Below are positions 52,748 through 60,421 of a stretch of DNA of 64,000 nucleotides, piece by piece. The notes under the pieces were generated by a model. It saw only the letters and a program-made list of their open reading frames with translations. It was not told the DNA's origin and did no database searches. This DNA comes from Eubacteriales bacterium (GTDB lineage: Bacteria > Bacillota > Clostridia > Lachnospirales > Lachnospiraceae). The position numbers were made by a program, and so were the translations under genes. The first letter of the stretch is position 1; every line of letters begins with the position of its first letter. The stretch lies in assembly GCA_030524745.1 (NCBI GenBank), contig JAUNGC010000006.1:1-64000 (forward strand), in the 5' to 3' direction.

Positions 52748-53695
52748 ATGTATCGTTTACTCAGTCAATTTTTGAATCCGAATCAAATTCTGATGCTGGG
52801 CATGCTGGTTACATTTTTGCTCACATTCTTATTATTAAAGCATCCGTTTCCGTTTTTGCCAAGCGATCACGGGCGGGATTTTGCGGTCAATGGAAGCCTG
52901 TCAAAGGGAAAGCTGCGGGGCGTGGGACTGACCTTCGTGCTCTGCTTTCTGGCAGGCAGTTTTTTGTTCCTCCCCATTGACAGGGAATATCTGATTTATG
53001 CGATTTTACTTCTGGCGATGATGATAAGCGGCTACCTGGACGATGCCTCCGATAAGCCATGGAGCGACTATAAGAAGGGCTTGATCGATTTCATCATTTC
53101 CGCCATGGCGGTGTTTACATTTTTAAACTTCAATTCCACGACAATCTGGATCGGTACGGTGGAACTGGCCGTTCCCAAAGCGGCTTTTGCGGTTCTGGGG
53201 ATCATCCTGTTCTGGGCGTCTGTGAATGTGACGAACTGCTCGGACGGGGTGGACGGGCTATGCGCAAGTCTTTGCAGCGTGACCCTGCTTTCCTTCAGCG
53301 TTCTTTTCAGCCAGACGCTGGGAAAATATGTGATGGCGAATTTTTTGTTTATCGCGGTATTGTTTGCCTACCTGTACTTCAATACTTCGCCGAGCAGCAT
53401 GCTGATGGGAGACGCCGGATCAAGGGCGCTGGGATTTTTTATTGCCGTTGTAGCCCTGAAGTCACAGCAGCCGCTTTTGTACCTGCTTCTTGGCGGGGTG
53501 ATGATTGTGGATGGGGGCCTGGGACTGGTGAAGATCTTCTTAAAGCGGTTTTTAAAGATATCCATTTTGAAAAATACGAGGACGCCCATTCACGATCATG
53601 TCCGGAAGAAGTTCGGATGGTCGGATACGCAGGTAGTCGTCAGATTTGTTATTCTGCAGGTGCTGCTGTCCGTGATAGCATATTGCTTTATATGA
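52748..53695 (+). CDS. MraY-like glycosyl-1-phosphate transferase
   Basis: A 315-residue polytopic membrane protein of the MraY/WecA family, which transfers a sugar 1-phosphate to undecaprenyl phosphate. The three family motifs are visible: GYLDDASDKPWSDYKKG, NVTNCSDGVDGLC with catalytic-type Asp, and MLMGDAGSRALGF, plus a HDHVRKKFGW loop where MraY normally has HHHFE. The loop change and the lack of mur neighbours suggest a paralog or one with a different sugar. AAGGAG lies before ATG 52748, in preference to an upstream in-frame ATG at 52673. Confidence 0.82.
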   Translation: MYRLLSQFLNPNQILMLGMLVTFLLTFLLLKHPFPFLPSDHGRDFAVNGSLSKGKLRGVGLTFVLCFLAGSFLFLPIDREYLIYAILLLAMMISGYLDDASDKPWSDYKKGLIDFIISAMAVFTFLNFNSTTIWIGTVELAVPKAAFAVLGIILFWASVNVTNCSDGVDGLCASLCSVTLLSFSVLFSQTLGKYVMANFLFIAVLFAYLYFNTSPSSMLMGDAGSRALGFFIAVVALKSQQPLLYLLLGGVMIVDGGLGLVKIFLKRFLKISILKNTRTPIHDHVRKKFGWSDTQVVVRFVILQVLLSVIAYCFI

Positions 53696-53802
53696 TAAAG
53701 ACCGGCCTGGTTGTTCGGATCAGGAATTCATCGATTTAGAGCGATAAAATATTTTTGACAAAATTTTTTTTCAGTCTGATTTCTTTTTTGTGCAGAATTT
53801 TA

Positions 53803-53814
53803 GAAAACGTTTTC
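53803..53814. promoter_or_regulatory. Cre-like palindrome
   Basis: GAAAACGTTTTC is a perfect 12-bp palindrome equal to the core of the Gram-positive CcpA/LacI-family site. The outer consensus bases differ. It lies in the gap between the MraY-like gene and sbcD, 119 bases ahead of the -35 of the candidate small RNA. The rest of the 488-base gap 53696-54183 is AT-rich and carries the elements listed next. Confidence 0.35.
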
Positions 53815-53899
53815 CTGGATGCGGAAGAATTTTTCCGTTATACGAAAAATCTGGCAAAGATAGGAGCGGATTTTCACAGGTTTTTAAAAAAAACTTACA

Positions 53900-53921
53900 A
53901 TTGTACCCGATTTCGTACAAT
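53900..53921. promoter_or_regulatory. 22-bp palindrome shared with the ispE promoter
   Basis: ATTGTAC-N8-GTACAAT, extended by one pair to AATTGTAC/GTACAATT (53899-53922). It ends 11 bases before the -35 of the candidate small RNA promoter. Half-sites and spacing equal those at 18695-18716, while the central 8 bases differ, as expected for a protein binding site. Confidence 0.6.
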
Positions 53922-53932
53922 TTTGAGCCTTG

Positions 53933-53960
53933 TTGACAAATTCCGGAAAAAGAATAAAAT
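53933..53960 (+). promoter_or_regulatory. Promoter of the candidate small RNA
   Basis: A perfect TTGACA (53933-53938) and TAAAAT (53955-53960), spaced by 16 bases. Transcription would begin near 53967. No open reading frame with a ribosome site follows before the terminator. Confidence 0.65.
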
Positions 53961-53966
53961 AAAATC

Positions 53967-54110
53967 ATCGAAAGACAAAACAACAAAACGATAAAAGTTC
54001 AGAAAAAACTTTTATAACAAAATTGCGTACCCCTCTTTTTTATATACTATACCCCCTTTTTTAAAGGCCCTTCTGCCATCCTCCCCCCTTTTGGCAGAGG
54101 GGTTTTTTTT
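53967..54110 (+). ncRNA. Candidate C-rich small RNA
   Basis: Between the promoter at 53933 and a strong terminator lies an RNA of about 144 bases with no coding potential. It has a 9-bp hairpin (ATAAAAGTT 53991-53999 with AACTTTTAT 54007-54015), then unpaired pyrimidine tracts with CCCCTC (54030-54035) and CCCCC (54052-54056), and a terminator whose loop holds CCTCCCCCC (54080-54088). Exposed C-rich loops that match ribosome sites are the hallmark of several Firmicute regulatory RNAs (for example RsaE-like). Known families could not be checked. It may instead be the leader of sbcD with a strong terminator. Confidence 0.55.
54068..54110 (+). terminator. Strong intrinsic terminator
   Basis: CCCTTCTGCCA (54068-54078) pairs with TGGCAGAGGGG (54092-54102), followed by eight T. 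The loop is C-rich. It separates the candidate small RNA from sbcD. Confidence 0.85.
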
Positions 54111-54183
54111 GTTCTGTTACGATTTCCTTTCAGATGTTATACTATGTATGATACAGCTTATTCGATTTCTAGGGAGAATTATT

Positions 54184-55317
54184 ATGAAATTGCTGCATTT
54201 ATCGGATCTTCACCTGGGAAAGCGGGTGAACGGATTTTCCATGATAGAGGATCAAAAGTATATTCTGGCGCAGATTTTGTCCATTGTCGGAACGGAAAAG
54301 GCGGATGGCGTGATTGTGGCGGGCGATATTTATGACAAGCCGGTTCCGCCCGCAGAGGCCGTACAGGTTTTTGACCGTTTTCTGACGGATCTTGCGGATT
54401 TACGGGTTCCGGTTTTTCTGGTCGGCGGCAATCACGATTCGGCAGAGCGCATTGCTTTCGGCGCGCAGCTTATGCGGAAAGAGGGGATATATATTTCCCC
54501 GGTGTATGAGGGGAAAGTGGAGCCGGTCCGTCTGCGCGACGAATACGGAGAGATCAATATTTATCTGCTTCCGTTTTTGAGGCCGGCGGTGGTGCGGCAC
54601 GCTTTTGAAGAAGAGGAGATCAGCAGCTATCAGGATGCTTTGCAGGCGGCAGTCGCCCATATGGCTGTGGATACAAGGGTCCGCAATGTGCTGGCGGCCC
54701 ATCAGTTCGTGACGGGAGCCAAAAGATGCGAATCGGAGGAAATTTCTGTGGGCGGTCTTGACAACGTGGACGGATCCGTTTTTGACGCATTCGATTATGT
54801 GGCGTTGGGGCATATCCACAGTCCGCAGAAGATCGGACGGGAAACCATGCGCTATTGCGGCTCTCCGCTGAAATATTCTTTTTCGGAGGCGGCCCAGGAA
54901 AAATCCGCTGTGCTGGTTGAACTGCGGGAGAAGGGAACTGTTTTGGTCCGGATGATTCCGCTCGTTCCGCTACGGGACATGCGTAAGATCAGAGGCTCTT
55001 ATATGGAGGTGACCGCGCGGTCCTTTTATCAGGGAAGTAATACGGACGATTATATTCAGGCGACGCTGACGGATGAGGAAGACATTCTGGACGGTATGCA
55101 GAAGCTGCGGGTGATCTATCCGAACCTGATGCGCCTGGAATATGACAACCGGCGCACCAGAGAAGAGAAACGGCTGGAAATCGTACCGGATGCGGAACAG
55201 AAATCGGAGTTGGAACTGTTTGAGGAGTTTTATGAGCGTCAGAACAATCAGCCGATGAGTAAAGAGCAGCAGGCATATGCGGCAAATCTGATCCGGAAAC
55301 TTTTGGAGAAAGCGTGA
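54184..55317 (+). CDS. sbcD: Exonuclease SbcCD subunit D
   Basis: A 377-residue Mre11-type nuclease subunit of SbcCD, which opens DNA hairpins and processes ends. The metallophosphatase motifs are intact: LHLSDLHLGK, VIVAGDIYDKP, GGNHDS, AHQFV and GHIHSPQ. A C-terminal capping region follows with EEFYERQN. AGGGAG lies 7 bases before ATG 54184; an in-frame ATG at 54091 would run through the terminator hairpin and is rejected. It is 7 bases ahead of sbcC, with which it forms the complex. Confidence 0.94.
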   Translation: MKLLHLSDLHLGKRVNGFSMIEDQKYILAQILSIVGTEKADGVIVAGDIYDKPVPPAEAVQVFDRFLTDLADLRVPVFLVGGNHDSAERIAFGAQLMRKEGIYISPVYEGKVEPVRLRDEYGEINIYLLPFLRPAVVRHAFEEEEISSYQDALQAAVAHMAVDTRVRNVLAAHQFVTGAKRCESEEISVGGLDNVDGSVFDAFDYVALGHIHSPQKIGRETMRYCGSPLKYSFSEAAQEKSAVLVELREKGTVLVRMIPLVPLRDMRKIRGSYMEVTARSFYQGSNTDDYIQATLTDEEDILDGMQKLRVIYPNLMRLEYDNRRTREEKRLEIVPDAEQKSELELFEEFYERQNNQPMSKEQQAYAANLIRKLLEKA

Positions 55318-55324
55318 ATGACCG

Positions 55325-58123
55325 ATGAAACCATGTAAATTGATTATCAGCGCCTTTGGGCCTTATGCGAAGAAAACGGAAATCGATTTTGACAGGCTGG
55401 GAACCCAGGGCCTTTATTTAATTACCGGAGACACCGGTTCCGGAAAGACGACTATTTTTGACGCGATCACCTTTGCTTTATATGGGGAAGCCAGCGGAAG
55501 CGTGCGGGAAGCCGGGATGTTCCGCAGCAAGTACGCGCAGGAGAAAGACCCCACCTATGTGGAACTGACTTTTCTGTATCAGGGGAAACGCTATACGGTA
55601 ACGCGCAATCCCGAATATCAGCGGCCCAAGGACAGAGGGAGCGGATTTACGCTTCAGAAGGGCGACGCGACGCTGACGTTTCCGGACGGACGCGTTCCTG
55701 TCACCAGGGCGAAGGAGGTGACCAGAGCGATCACGGAACTGATCGGTCTGGATTACAGGCAGTTCACGCAGATTGCCATGATCGCCCAGGGCGATTTCCA
55801 GAAACTTTTGCTGGCGGGAACGGCGCAGCGGGGAGAGATTTTCCGGCAGATTTTTCATACAGGATTGTATCAGGAAATTCAGAACAGACTGCGGTCGGCG
55901 GAGAAGGAGCGCTGGAAATCATATGACGAGATCCGCAGGAGCATCAATCAGTATCTTGACGGTGTCGTCTGTAAGAAAGGAGACCTGCATTTTGCAGAAC
56001 TGGAAGCGCTAAAGAAGGGACAGTTCGCGGGCAGGGCCGTCCGGGGGCTGGAAATTCTGGAGGAATTGCTCATCTGCGACCGGAAGCGTCTGGAAGAAGC
56101 CCAAAAGCAGGTCCGGGATCTGGAATTGAAAATTCAACAGGAAGATCAGCGGCTGGGAAAGATCAGACAGAGAAGACAGTTGGAATTGCAATTGGAACAA
56201 AATACCTGTCAGCTTGCGGAACTTTTGCCTGTCTGTGAGCATAGCCGGGAGGAACGGGAGAAGACAAAAGAGGCGGCGGAAGACTGTGAACGGCTCAGAA
56301 AGCTGATTCAGGAAGGGGAAGAAAAGAAAAAGGAAGCTTTAAAGCTGGACGAACTTTTGGATGACCGGAAGCGGAAGGAAGAGAGCATGGTCCGGCTGGA
56401 ACAGGGCAGAACAGAGGATATCGGACAGAAGACGCGTCTGGAGCAGGAAACGGTCCGGGGAAAACAGGATCTGGAAGCGCTCAGAACGGCAGGGGAAGAG
56501 AAGGAAAGGCTTTCTTATCGGAAGGAGAAGCTGGAAAATCTGGCCGGACGCATGCAGGCTTTGGAAGCGTTGGAAAGCCAGTTGCAAAAAAAGCAGGAAG
56601 AGTATGCCGCTATAGCAGCCCAAAGAGATGTGATGCGTTTTTCATGGCAGCGGATGGAACGGCAGTTTCTGGACGCGCAGGCGGGTATGTTGGCATCCGC
56701 CCTGCAGGAGGGAAAGAAATGTCCGGTCTGCGGTTCCGTGCACCATCCCTGCCCGGCGGTTTTGCCAGAGGAAGCGCCGCAAAAAGAGGAACTGGATCAA
56801 AAGAAGGATGAATTGAGCCAAATTGAAGCGAAAACAGAGCGGCTCAGCGCAGAGGCGAAACATCTGAGAGAACGGGCAGAAACGGAGAAGGAGCAGATCA
56901 GAAAGGAAGGGACTGACATTCTGCAAAAGGCGGAAGAAGATGGCAGAGGCGAAGAGTCGGATGCGGGTCGCTATGGGCGTCAGGATCCGGGTATGGGCGC
57001 AATCCGGGCGGAACTGGAGAACGCGCTGAATCAGGTCCGCAGCGCTGTTTCGGAAAATGCGCAGAAGATTCGGAAAAAGGAGAAGCTGGAAAAGGAAATC
57101 CCGGCGCAGGAGCAGCGGATCGGGCAGTTGGATGAGCAAATCCGGCAGACGGATTTGTTATTGACTAGGTACAGGGCGGAAATGCAGAATCTGGAGGAAC
57201 AGATCGGACAAAAAAAACAGATTCTGAAAGGGCAGTCCATGGAAGAACTGGAAGCGCGGATCGTGGGATGGGAGCTGTCGGTACAGAAGCTTACGGAAGC
57301 GGAGAAAAAAGCGGAGGAAGCATATCAGGAGCACAGGATGCGGGTAGTGGAACTCCAGGCATCCATAGAGACATTGCGGGGGCAGATGCAGGAAGAACTG
57401 GAATGGACAGAGGCGGAAGTCTCAGACCGGAAGCAGGAGTGGACGCAAAAAAAGCAGGAAGCGGATCAAAGAAGAACGGAACTGTATGCATCCTGCCGGA
57501 AAAATCAGGAAATTTTTGAAGCGGTCGGCTTGAAACAGGATGCCCTGCAGAAGGCTGAGCAGGACTATATACAGGTGAAGGCGCTTTCCGATACGGCCAA
57601 CGGAACCTTAAACGGCAAACAAAAGATTGAGTTGGAAACGTTCATTCAGATGACATATTTCGACCGGATTTTGAGACGGGCGAATCTGCGGCTTCTGACC
57701 ATGAGCGGGGGACAGTATGAACTGAAACGCCGGGAGGACGGAGATAATAAAAAGGAGAAGGCGGGATTGGAATTGAACGTCATCGACCATTACAATGGAA
57801 CGCAGCGAAGCGTCAAAACTCTGTCAGGCGGGGAAACTTTCCAGGCATCTCTGTCTCTGGCGCTGGGGCTTTCGGATGAAATTCAGTCCAGCGCCGGCGG
57901 CATTCAGTTAGACGCCATGTTTGTGGACGAGGGCTTTGGTTCGCTGGATGAGGATTCTTTAAACCAGGCCATGAAAGCGCTGGAAGGGCTGACGGAAGGA
58001 AAACGGATGGTGGGAATTATTTCCCATGTTCCGGAACTGAAGGAGCGGATAGAAAAGAAAATTATCGTGACGAAGAAGAAGGGCGCGGACGGAATCGGAA
58101 GCAACATAGACATCAGTCTGTAG
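55325..58123 (+). CDS. sbcC: Exonuclease SbcCD subunit C (AAA SMC-like ATPase)
   Basis: A 932-residue Rad50-type ATPase, slightly shorter than the usual 1000-1050. Walker A is GDTGSGKTTIFD (near 35), the Q-loop lies in FTQIAMIAQGDFQKLL, two long coiled-coil arms flank the zinc hook CPVCGSVHHPC (about 467-477), and the C-terminal part has the signature LSGGETFQASLSLALGL and Walker B AMFVDEGFGSLD. The ATG lies 7 bases after sbcD, with a weak ribosome site, so translational coupling is likely. Confidence 0.95.
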   Translation: MKPCKLIISAFGPYAKKTEIDFDRLGTQGLYLITGDTGSGKTTIFDAITFALYGEASGSVREAGMFRSKYAQEKDPTYVELTFLYQGKRYTVTRNPEYQRPKDRGSGFTLQKGDATLTFPDGRVPVTRAKEVTRAITELIGLDYRQFTQIAMIAQGDFQKLLLAGTAQRGEIFRQIFHTGLYQEIQNRLRSAEKERWKSYDEIRRSINQYLDGVVCKKGDLHFAELEALKKGQFAGRAVRGLEILEELLICDRKRLEEAQKQVRDLELKIQQEDQRLGKIRQRRQLELQLEQNTCQLAELLPVCEHSREEREKTKEAAEDCERLRKLIQEGEEKKKEALKLDELLDDRKRKEESMVRLEQGRTEDIGQKTRLEQETVRGKQDLEALRTAGEEKERLSYRKEKLENLAGRMQALEALESQLQKKQEEYAAIAAQRDVMRFSWQRMERQFLDAQAGMLASALQEGKKCPVCGSVHHPCPAVLPEEAPQKEELDQKKDELSQIEAKTERLSAEAKHLRERAETEKEQIRKEGTDILQKAEEDGRGEESDAGRYGRQDPGMGAIRAELENALNQVRSAVSENAQKIRKKEKLEKEIPAQEQRIGQLDEQIRQTDLLLTRYRAEMQNLEEQIGQKKQILKGQSMEELEARIVGWELSVQKLTEAEKKAEEAYQEHRMRVVELQASIETLRGQMQEELEWTEAEVSDRKQEWTQKKQEADQRRTELYASCRKNQEIFEAVGLKQDALQKAEQDYIQVKALSDTANGTLNGKQKIELETFIQMTYFDRILRRANLRLLTMSGGQYELKRREDGDNKKEKAGLELNVIDHYNGTQRSVKTLSGGETFQASLSLALGLSDEIQSSAGGIQLDAMFVDEGFGSLDEDSLNQAMKALEGLTEGKRMVGIISHVPELKERIEKKIIVTKKKGADGIGSNIDISL

Positions 58124-58204
58124 GGAGAACGATAGCGCAACGCTCCGGCCAATATGCGCCGTATGGAGAAGGCATCTGCAATACAGAAAAATGGTCAATA
58201 TGGC

Positions 58205-58262
58205 TTGACTTATATAGATTATCTATATATAATAAAAATACGATATATAGATGATCTATATA
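58205..58262 (+). promoter_or_regulatory. PadR promoter with two palindromic operators
   Basis: TTGACT (58205-58210) and a perfect TATAAT (58228-58233) are 17 bases apart. TATATAGAT-n-ATCTATATA at 58244-58262 is a perfect palindrome, and a near copy (58211-58229) fills the spacer between -35 and -10. Both would be covered by PadR dimers, so autorepression is expected. Confidence 0.7.
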
Positions 58263-58285
58263 ATTAGCGTGAGGAGGAAAATATC

Positions 58286-58627
58286 ATGCCATTGGAGAAA
58301 AGCCTTGTTTCGGGGAGCATGACCATGCTGCTCTTAAGCCTTTTGGAAGAGAAAGATATGTATGGTTATGAGATGATTGAACGTCTGCGGGAGAAGTCGC
58401 AGAATGTATTTGAACTGAAAGCGGGTACGCTCTACCCGTTGCTGCATGCGCTGGAAGAGAAGCATCTGCTCACCGCTTATGAAAGAGAGGCGGGCGGAAA
58501 AATACGGAAGTATTACAGCATTACAAAAGACGGAAGGAAGGTGCTGGGGCAGAAAAAGGCGGAATGGAGCACCTATGCGGACGCGGTCAGTCAGGTGATC
58601 GGAGGTGCGGTCTATGGAAATGCATGA
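58286..58627 (+). CDS. PadR-family transcriptional regulator
   Basis: A 113-residue winged-helix repressor of the PadR family. The pattern MTMLLLSLLEEKDMYGYEMIERL, FELKAGTLYPLLHALEEKHLL and GKIRKYYSITKDGRKVL is typical, with a short C-terminal dimer helix. GGAGGA precedes the ATG. It overlaps the next gene by 14 bases; PadR followed by a membrane protein with a helical prefix domain is a common Firmicute pairing in which PadR controls its partner. Two matching palindromes in its promoter support autoregulation. Confidence 0.93.
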   Translation: MPLEKSLVSGSMTMLLLSLLEEKDMYGYEMIERLREKSQNVFELKAGTLYPLLHALEEKHLLTAYEREAGGKIRKYYSITKDGRKVLGQKKAEWSTYADAVSQVIGGAVYGNA

Positions 58628-60071
58628 GTATCTGAAGCTTTGTACCGGACAGATACGCTGTAAGACGATGCGCCCTGTTGTGGAAAAGGAACTGCGCGCC
58701 CATATCGAAGATCAGCAAAACGCCTATCTGGAGAACGGCATGGCGGAAAAGGATGCGATGCGGCTGGCGGTGGAGCAGATGGGAGATCCGGTGGAAACAG
58801 GGAACGCTCTGGACCGGATTCACCGGCCGAAGATGGATTGGAAGACGGCGGGGATCATCCTGCTGTTAGCCCTGATCGGTTTTTTGGCGCAATATGCTTA
58901 TAACAGGGAATATGCGGAAACGGTTGCTCTTTCTAATTATATAAAGAGCACGGCGGCGGGCATTGTCTGCATGTTTGCGATCTGCTTTGCGGACTACACG
59001 ATTCTGGGGAAATATCCCCGCCTGATCTGGTGCCTGCTGACGGCGCTTTGCGTGTTGGCCAATCTGACCGGGCCCAGAGTGAACGGAATGGTGCGCTGCG
59101 AATGGATCGTTATGCTGCTGGTCCCCTCCTTTGCCGGAATTGTATTTTTTTACCGGGAACAGAGGGCGCTGGGAATTGTGAAGGCGCTGGCCTGGATTCT
59201 GGGAACCGGTGCGGTGCTTTTGACGGTGGGGCCGGATCCGCTCATGGCAAAGGTCTGGCTGTGCGGCTGTTTTGTCATGCTGGGATATGCGGTGGGAAAG
59301 GGCTGGTATCATACCGGAGAATGCCGGGAGATGACAGGGCGTTTGCAGAAGCAGGGAAGAAGGGAAGTGGAGGAGGGACGGCGCAGACGGCATCTGGTGT
59401 CAGCGCTCATTTTAGGTATGCCGGCGGTCGGCGCGTTTGGCGCCGCTGTTGTGTGTCTGGCGGCCGGCGGTTTTAAAGCCCAAAGAATCCGCGCCCTGCT
59501 TGACCCCTACGCATATGAGTCCGGCGGCGGTTACGGATACGTGCAGGTGCGTAAAGCCCTGCAGGGATTAAAAGCGGTGGGGGAAGCACGGACACAGTCT
59601 GACGCGGGCTGGCTGATGGAGCAGTGGGAAAATTTTGCGTTGCTCAATATTGCCGGGAAATACGGCCTGCTTGCCGGAATTCTGATTCTTGTGTGTCTGT
59701 TTGTGCTGGCGGGAGCGCTCGTGAACCGGATCCGGAAATTGAGCAACCGGCTGGGAGCGGTTGTCAGTGTGGGCTGTTTTTTTGTCTTTCTGGTATCCGT
59801 CGTGTTCCACGCGCTGATGAATGCGGGATATTTTCCCAGTACCGCTTGCAGTTTGCCCTTTATTTCAATGAACGGGAAGCAAAATGTCTGTCTTTATATT
59901 TTGATGGGAATTCTGCTTTCTGTTTTCAGAAGCCGCAACACGAGGCCGGAGCCGCAGAGCGTTTGGGAGAAGAGGATGCCGCAGAAGGCGGATGGCGCCG
60001 GGAAAAAACTGCTGGAATTCGGATTTGGGAAAAAACAGATCAGCGTGGTTGTGCGGTCAGAAATAAAATAG
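58614..60071 (+). CDS. SEDS (FtsW/RodA)-family membrane protein with permease-prefix domain
   Basis: A 485-residue protein. Residues 1-65 form the helical permease-prefix/DUF1700-like domain found beside PadR genes (KELRAHIEDQQNAYLENG, AVEQMGDPVETG). About ten membrane helices of the SEDS family follow; the end ALMNAGYFPSTACSLPFISMNG equals the FtsW/RodA helix-9 region. At the position of the conserved Asp (PE-x-TDFIF in RodA and FtsW) it has Asn340 (WENFALL), so glycosyltransferase activity is doubtful. GGAGG lies 8 bases before ATG 58614, inside padR. Its role is unknown. Confidence 0.75.
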   Translation: MEMHEYLKLCTGQIRCKTMRPVVEKELRAHIEDQQNAYLENGMAEKDAMRLAVEQMGDPVETGNALDRIHRPKMDWKTAGIILLLALIGFLAQYAYNREYAETVALSNYIKSTAAGIVCMFAICFADYTILGKYPRLIWCLLTALCVLANLTGPRVNGMVRCEWIVMLLVPSFAGIVFFYREQRALGIVKALAWILGTGAVLLTVGPDPLMAKVWLCGCFVMLGYAVGKGWYHTGECREMTGRLQKQGRREVEEGRRRRHLVSALILGMPAVGAFGAAVVCLAAGGFKAQRIRALLDPYAYESGGGYGYVQVRKALQGLKAVGEARTQSDAGWLMEQWENFALLNIAGKYGLLAGILILVCLFVLAGALVNRIRKLSNRLGAVVSVGCFFVFLVSVVFHALMNAGYFPSTACSLPFISMNGKQNVCLYILMGILLSVFRSRNTRPEPQSVWEKRMPQKADGAGKKLLEFGFGKKQISVVVRSEIK

Positions 60072-60101
60072 AGAATGAGAAAGAAAATGAGAAAGAAAAT
60101 G

Positions 60102-60145
60102 GGAAGAAGAACATCCATCCGTTGCGGGATGGATGTTCTTCTTCC
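60102..60145. terminator. 19-bp perfect inverted repeat
   Basis: The 19 bases at 60102-60120 (starting GGAAGAAGAACATC) are exactly complementary to 60127-60145 around a six-base loop. No U-run follows. It stands 30 bases after the SEDS gene and probably ends or protects its mRNA. It is preceded by a short ATGAGAAAGAAA duplication. The 276 bases from here to the Rpn gene show nothing else clear. Confidence 0.55.
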
Positions 60146-60421
60146 GTACAGGCCATATTCTGCTTGCAGTATTTTCTTTCTTATGGTATTTTAATTTTGT
60201 AATTCGGATTACCTTTTGGCACATTGCCCGTTCCGGGCGTTCGTTGTGTGCCGCTCCGGCAGGAGAGTGTCTGCGCGGAGCATCGGACTTTTGGCTTTTC
60301 GCCGGAATTTCAAAGCAGCTTTATATTGATATAGTGCGCAGCAGGCGAAAAGAATTTTCTTCTGTGTTGGAAGAGTGCGCCTTTTTGCATGCGCGCTTCA
60401 AGCACGGGAGGAATTGGTATA

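Noticed and set aside
53755-53994. 79-codon open frame before sbcD
   Set aside because: It starts at TTG without a ribosome site, is Phe/Lys-rich from AT-rich DNA, and covers the palindrome and small RNA promoter.
54091-54183. Longer sbcD beginning at 54091
   Set aside because: The extension reads through the terminator hairpin; the LLHLSDLHLGK start with AGGGAG before 54184 is standard.
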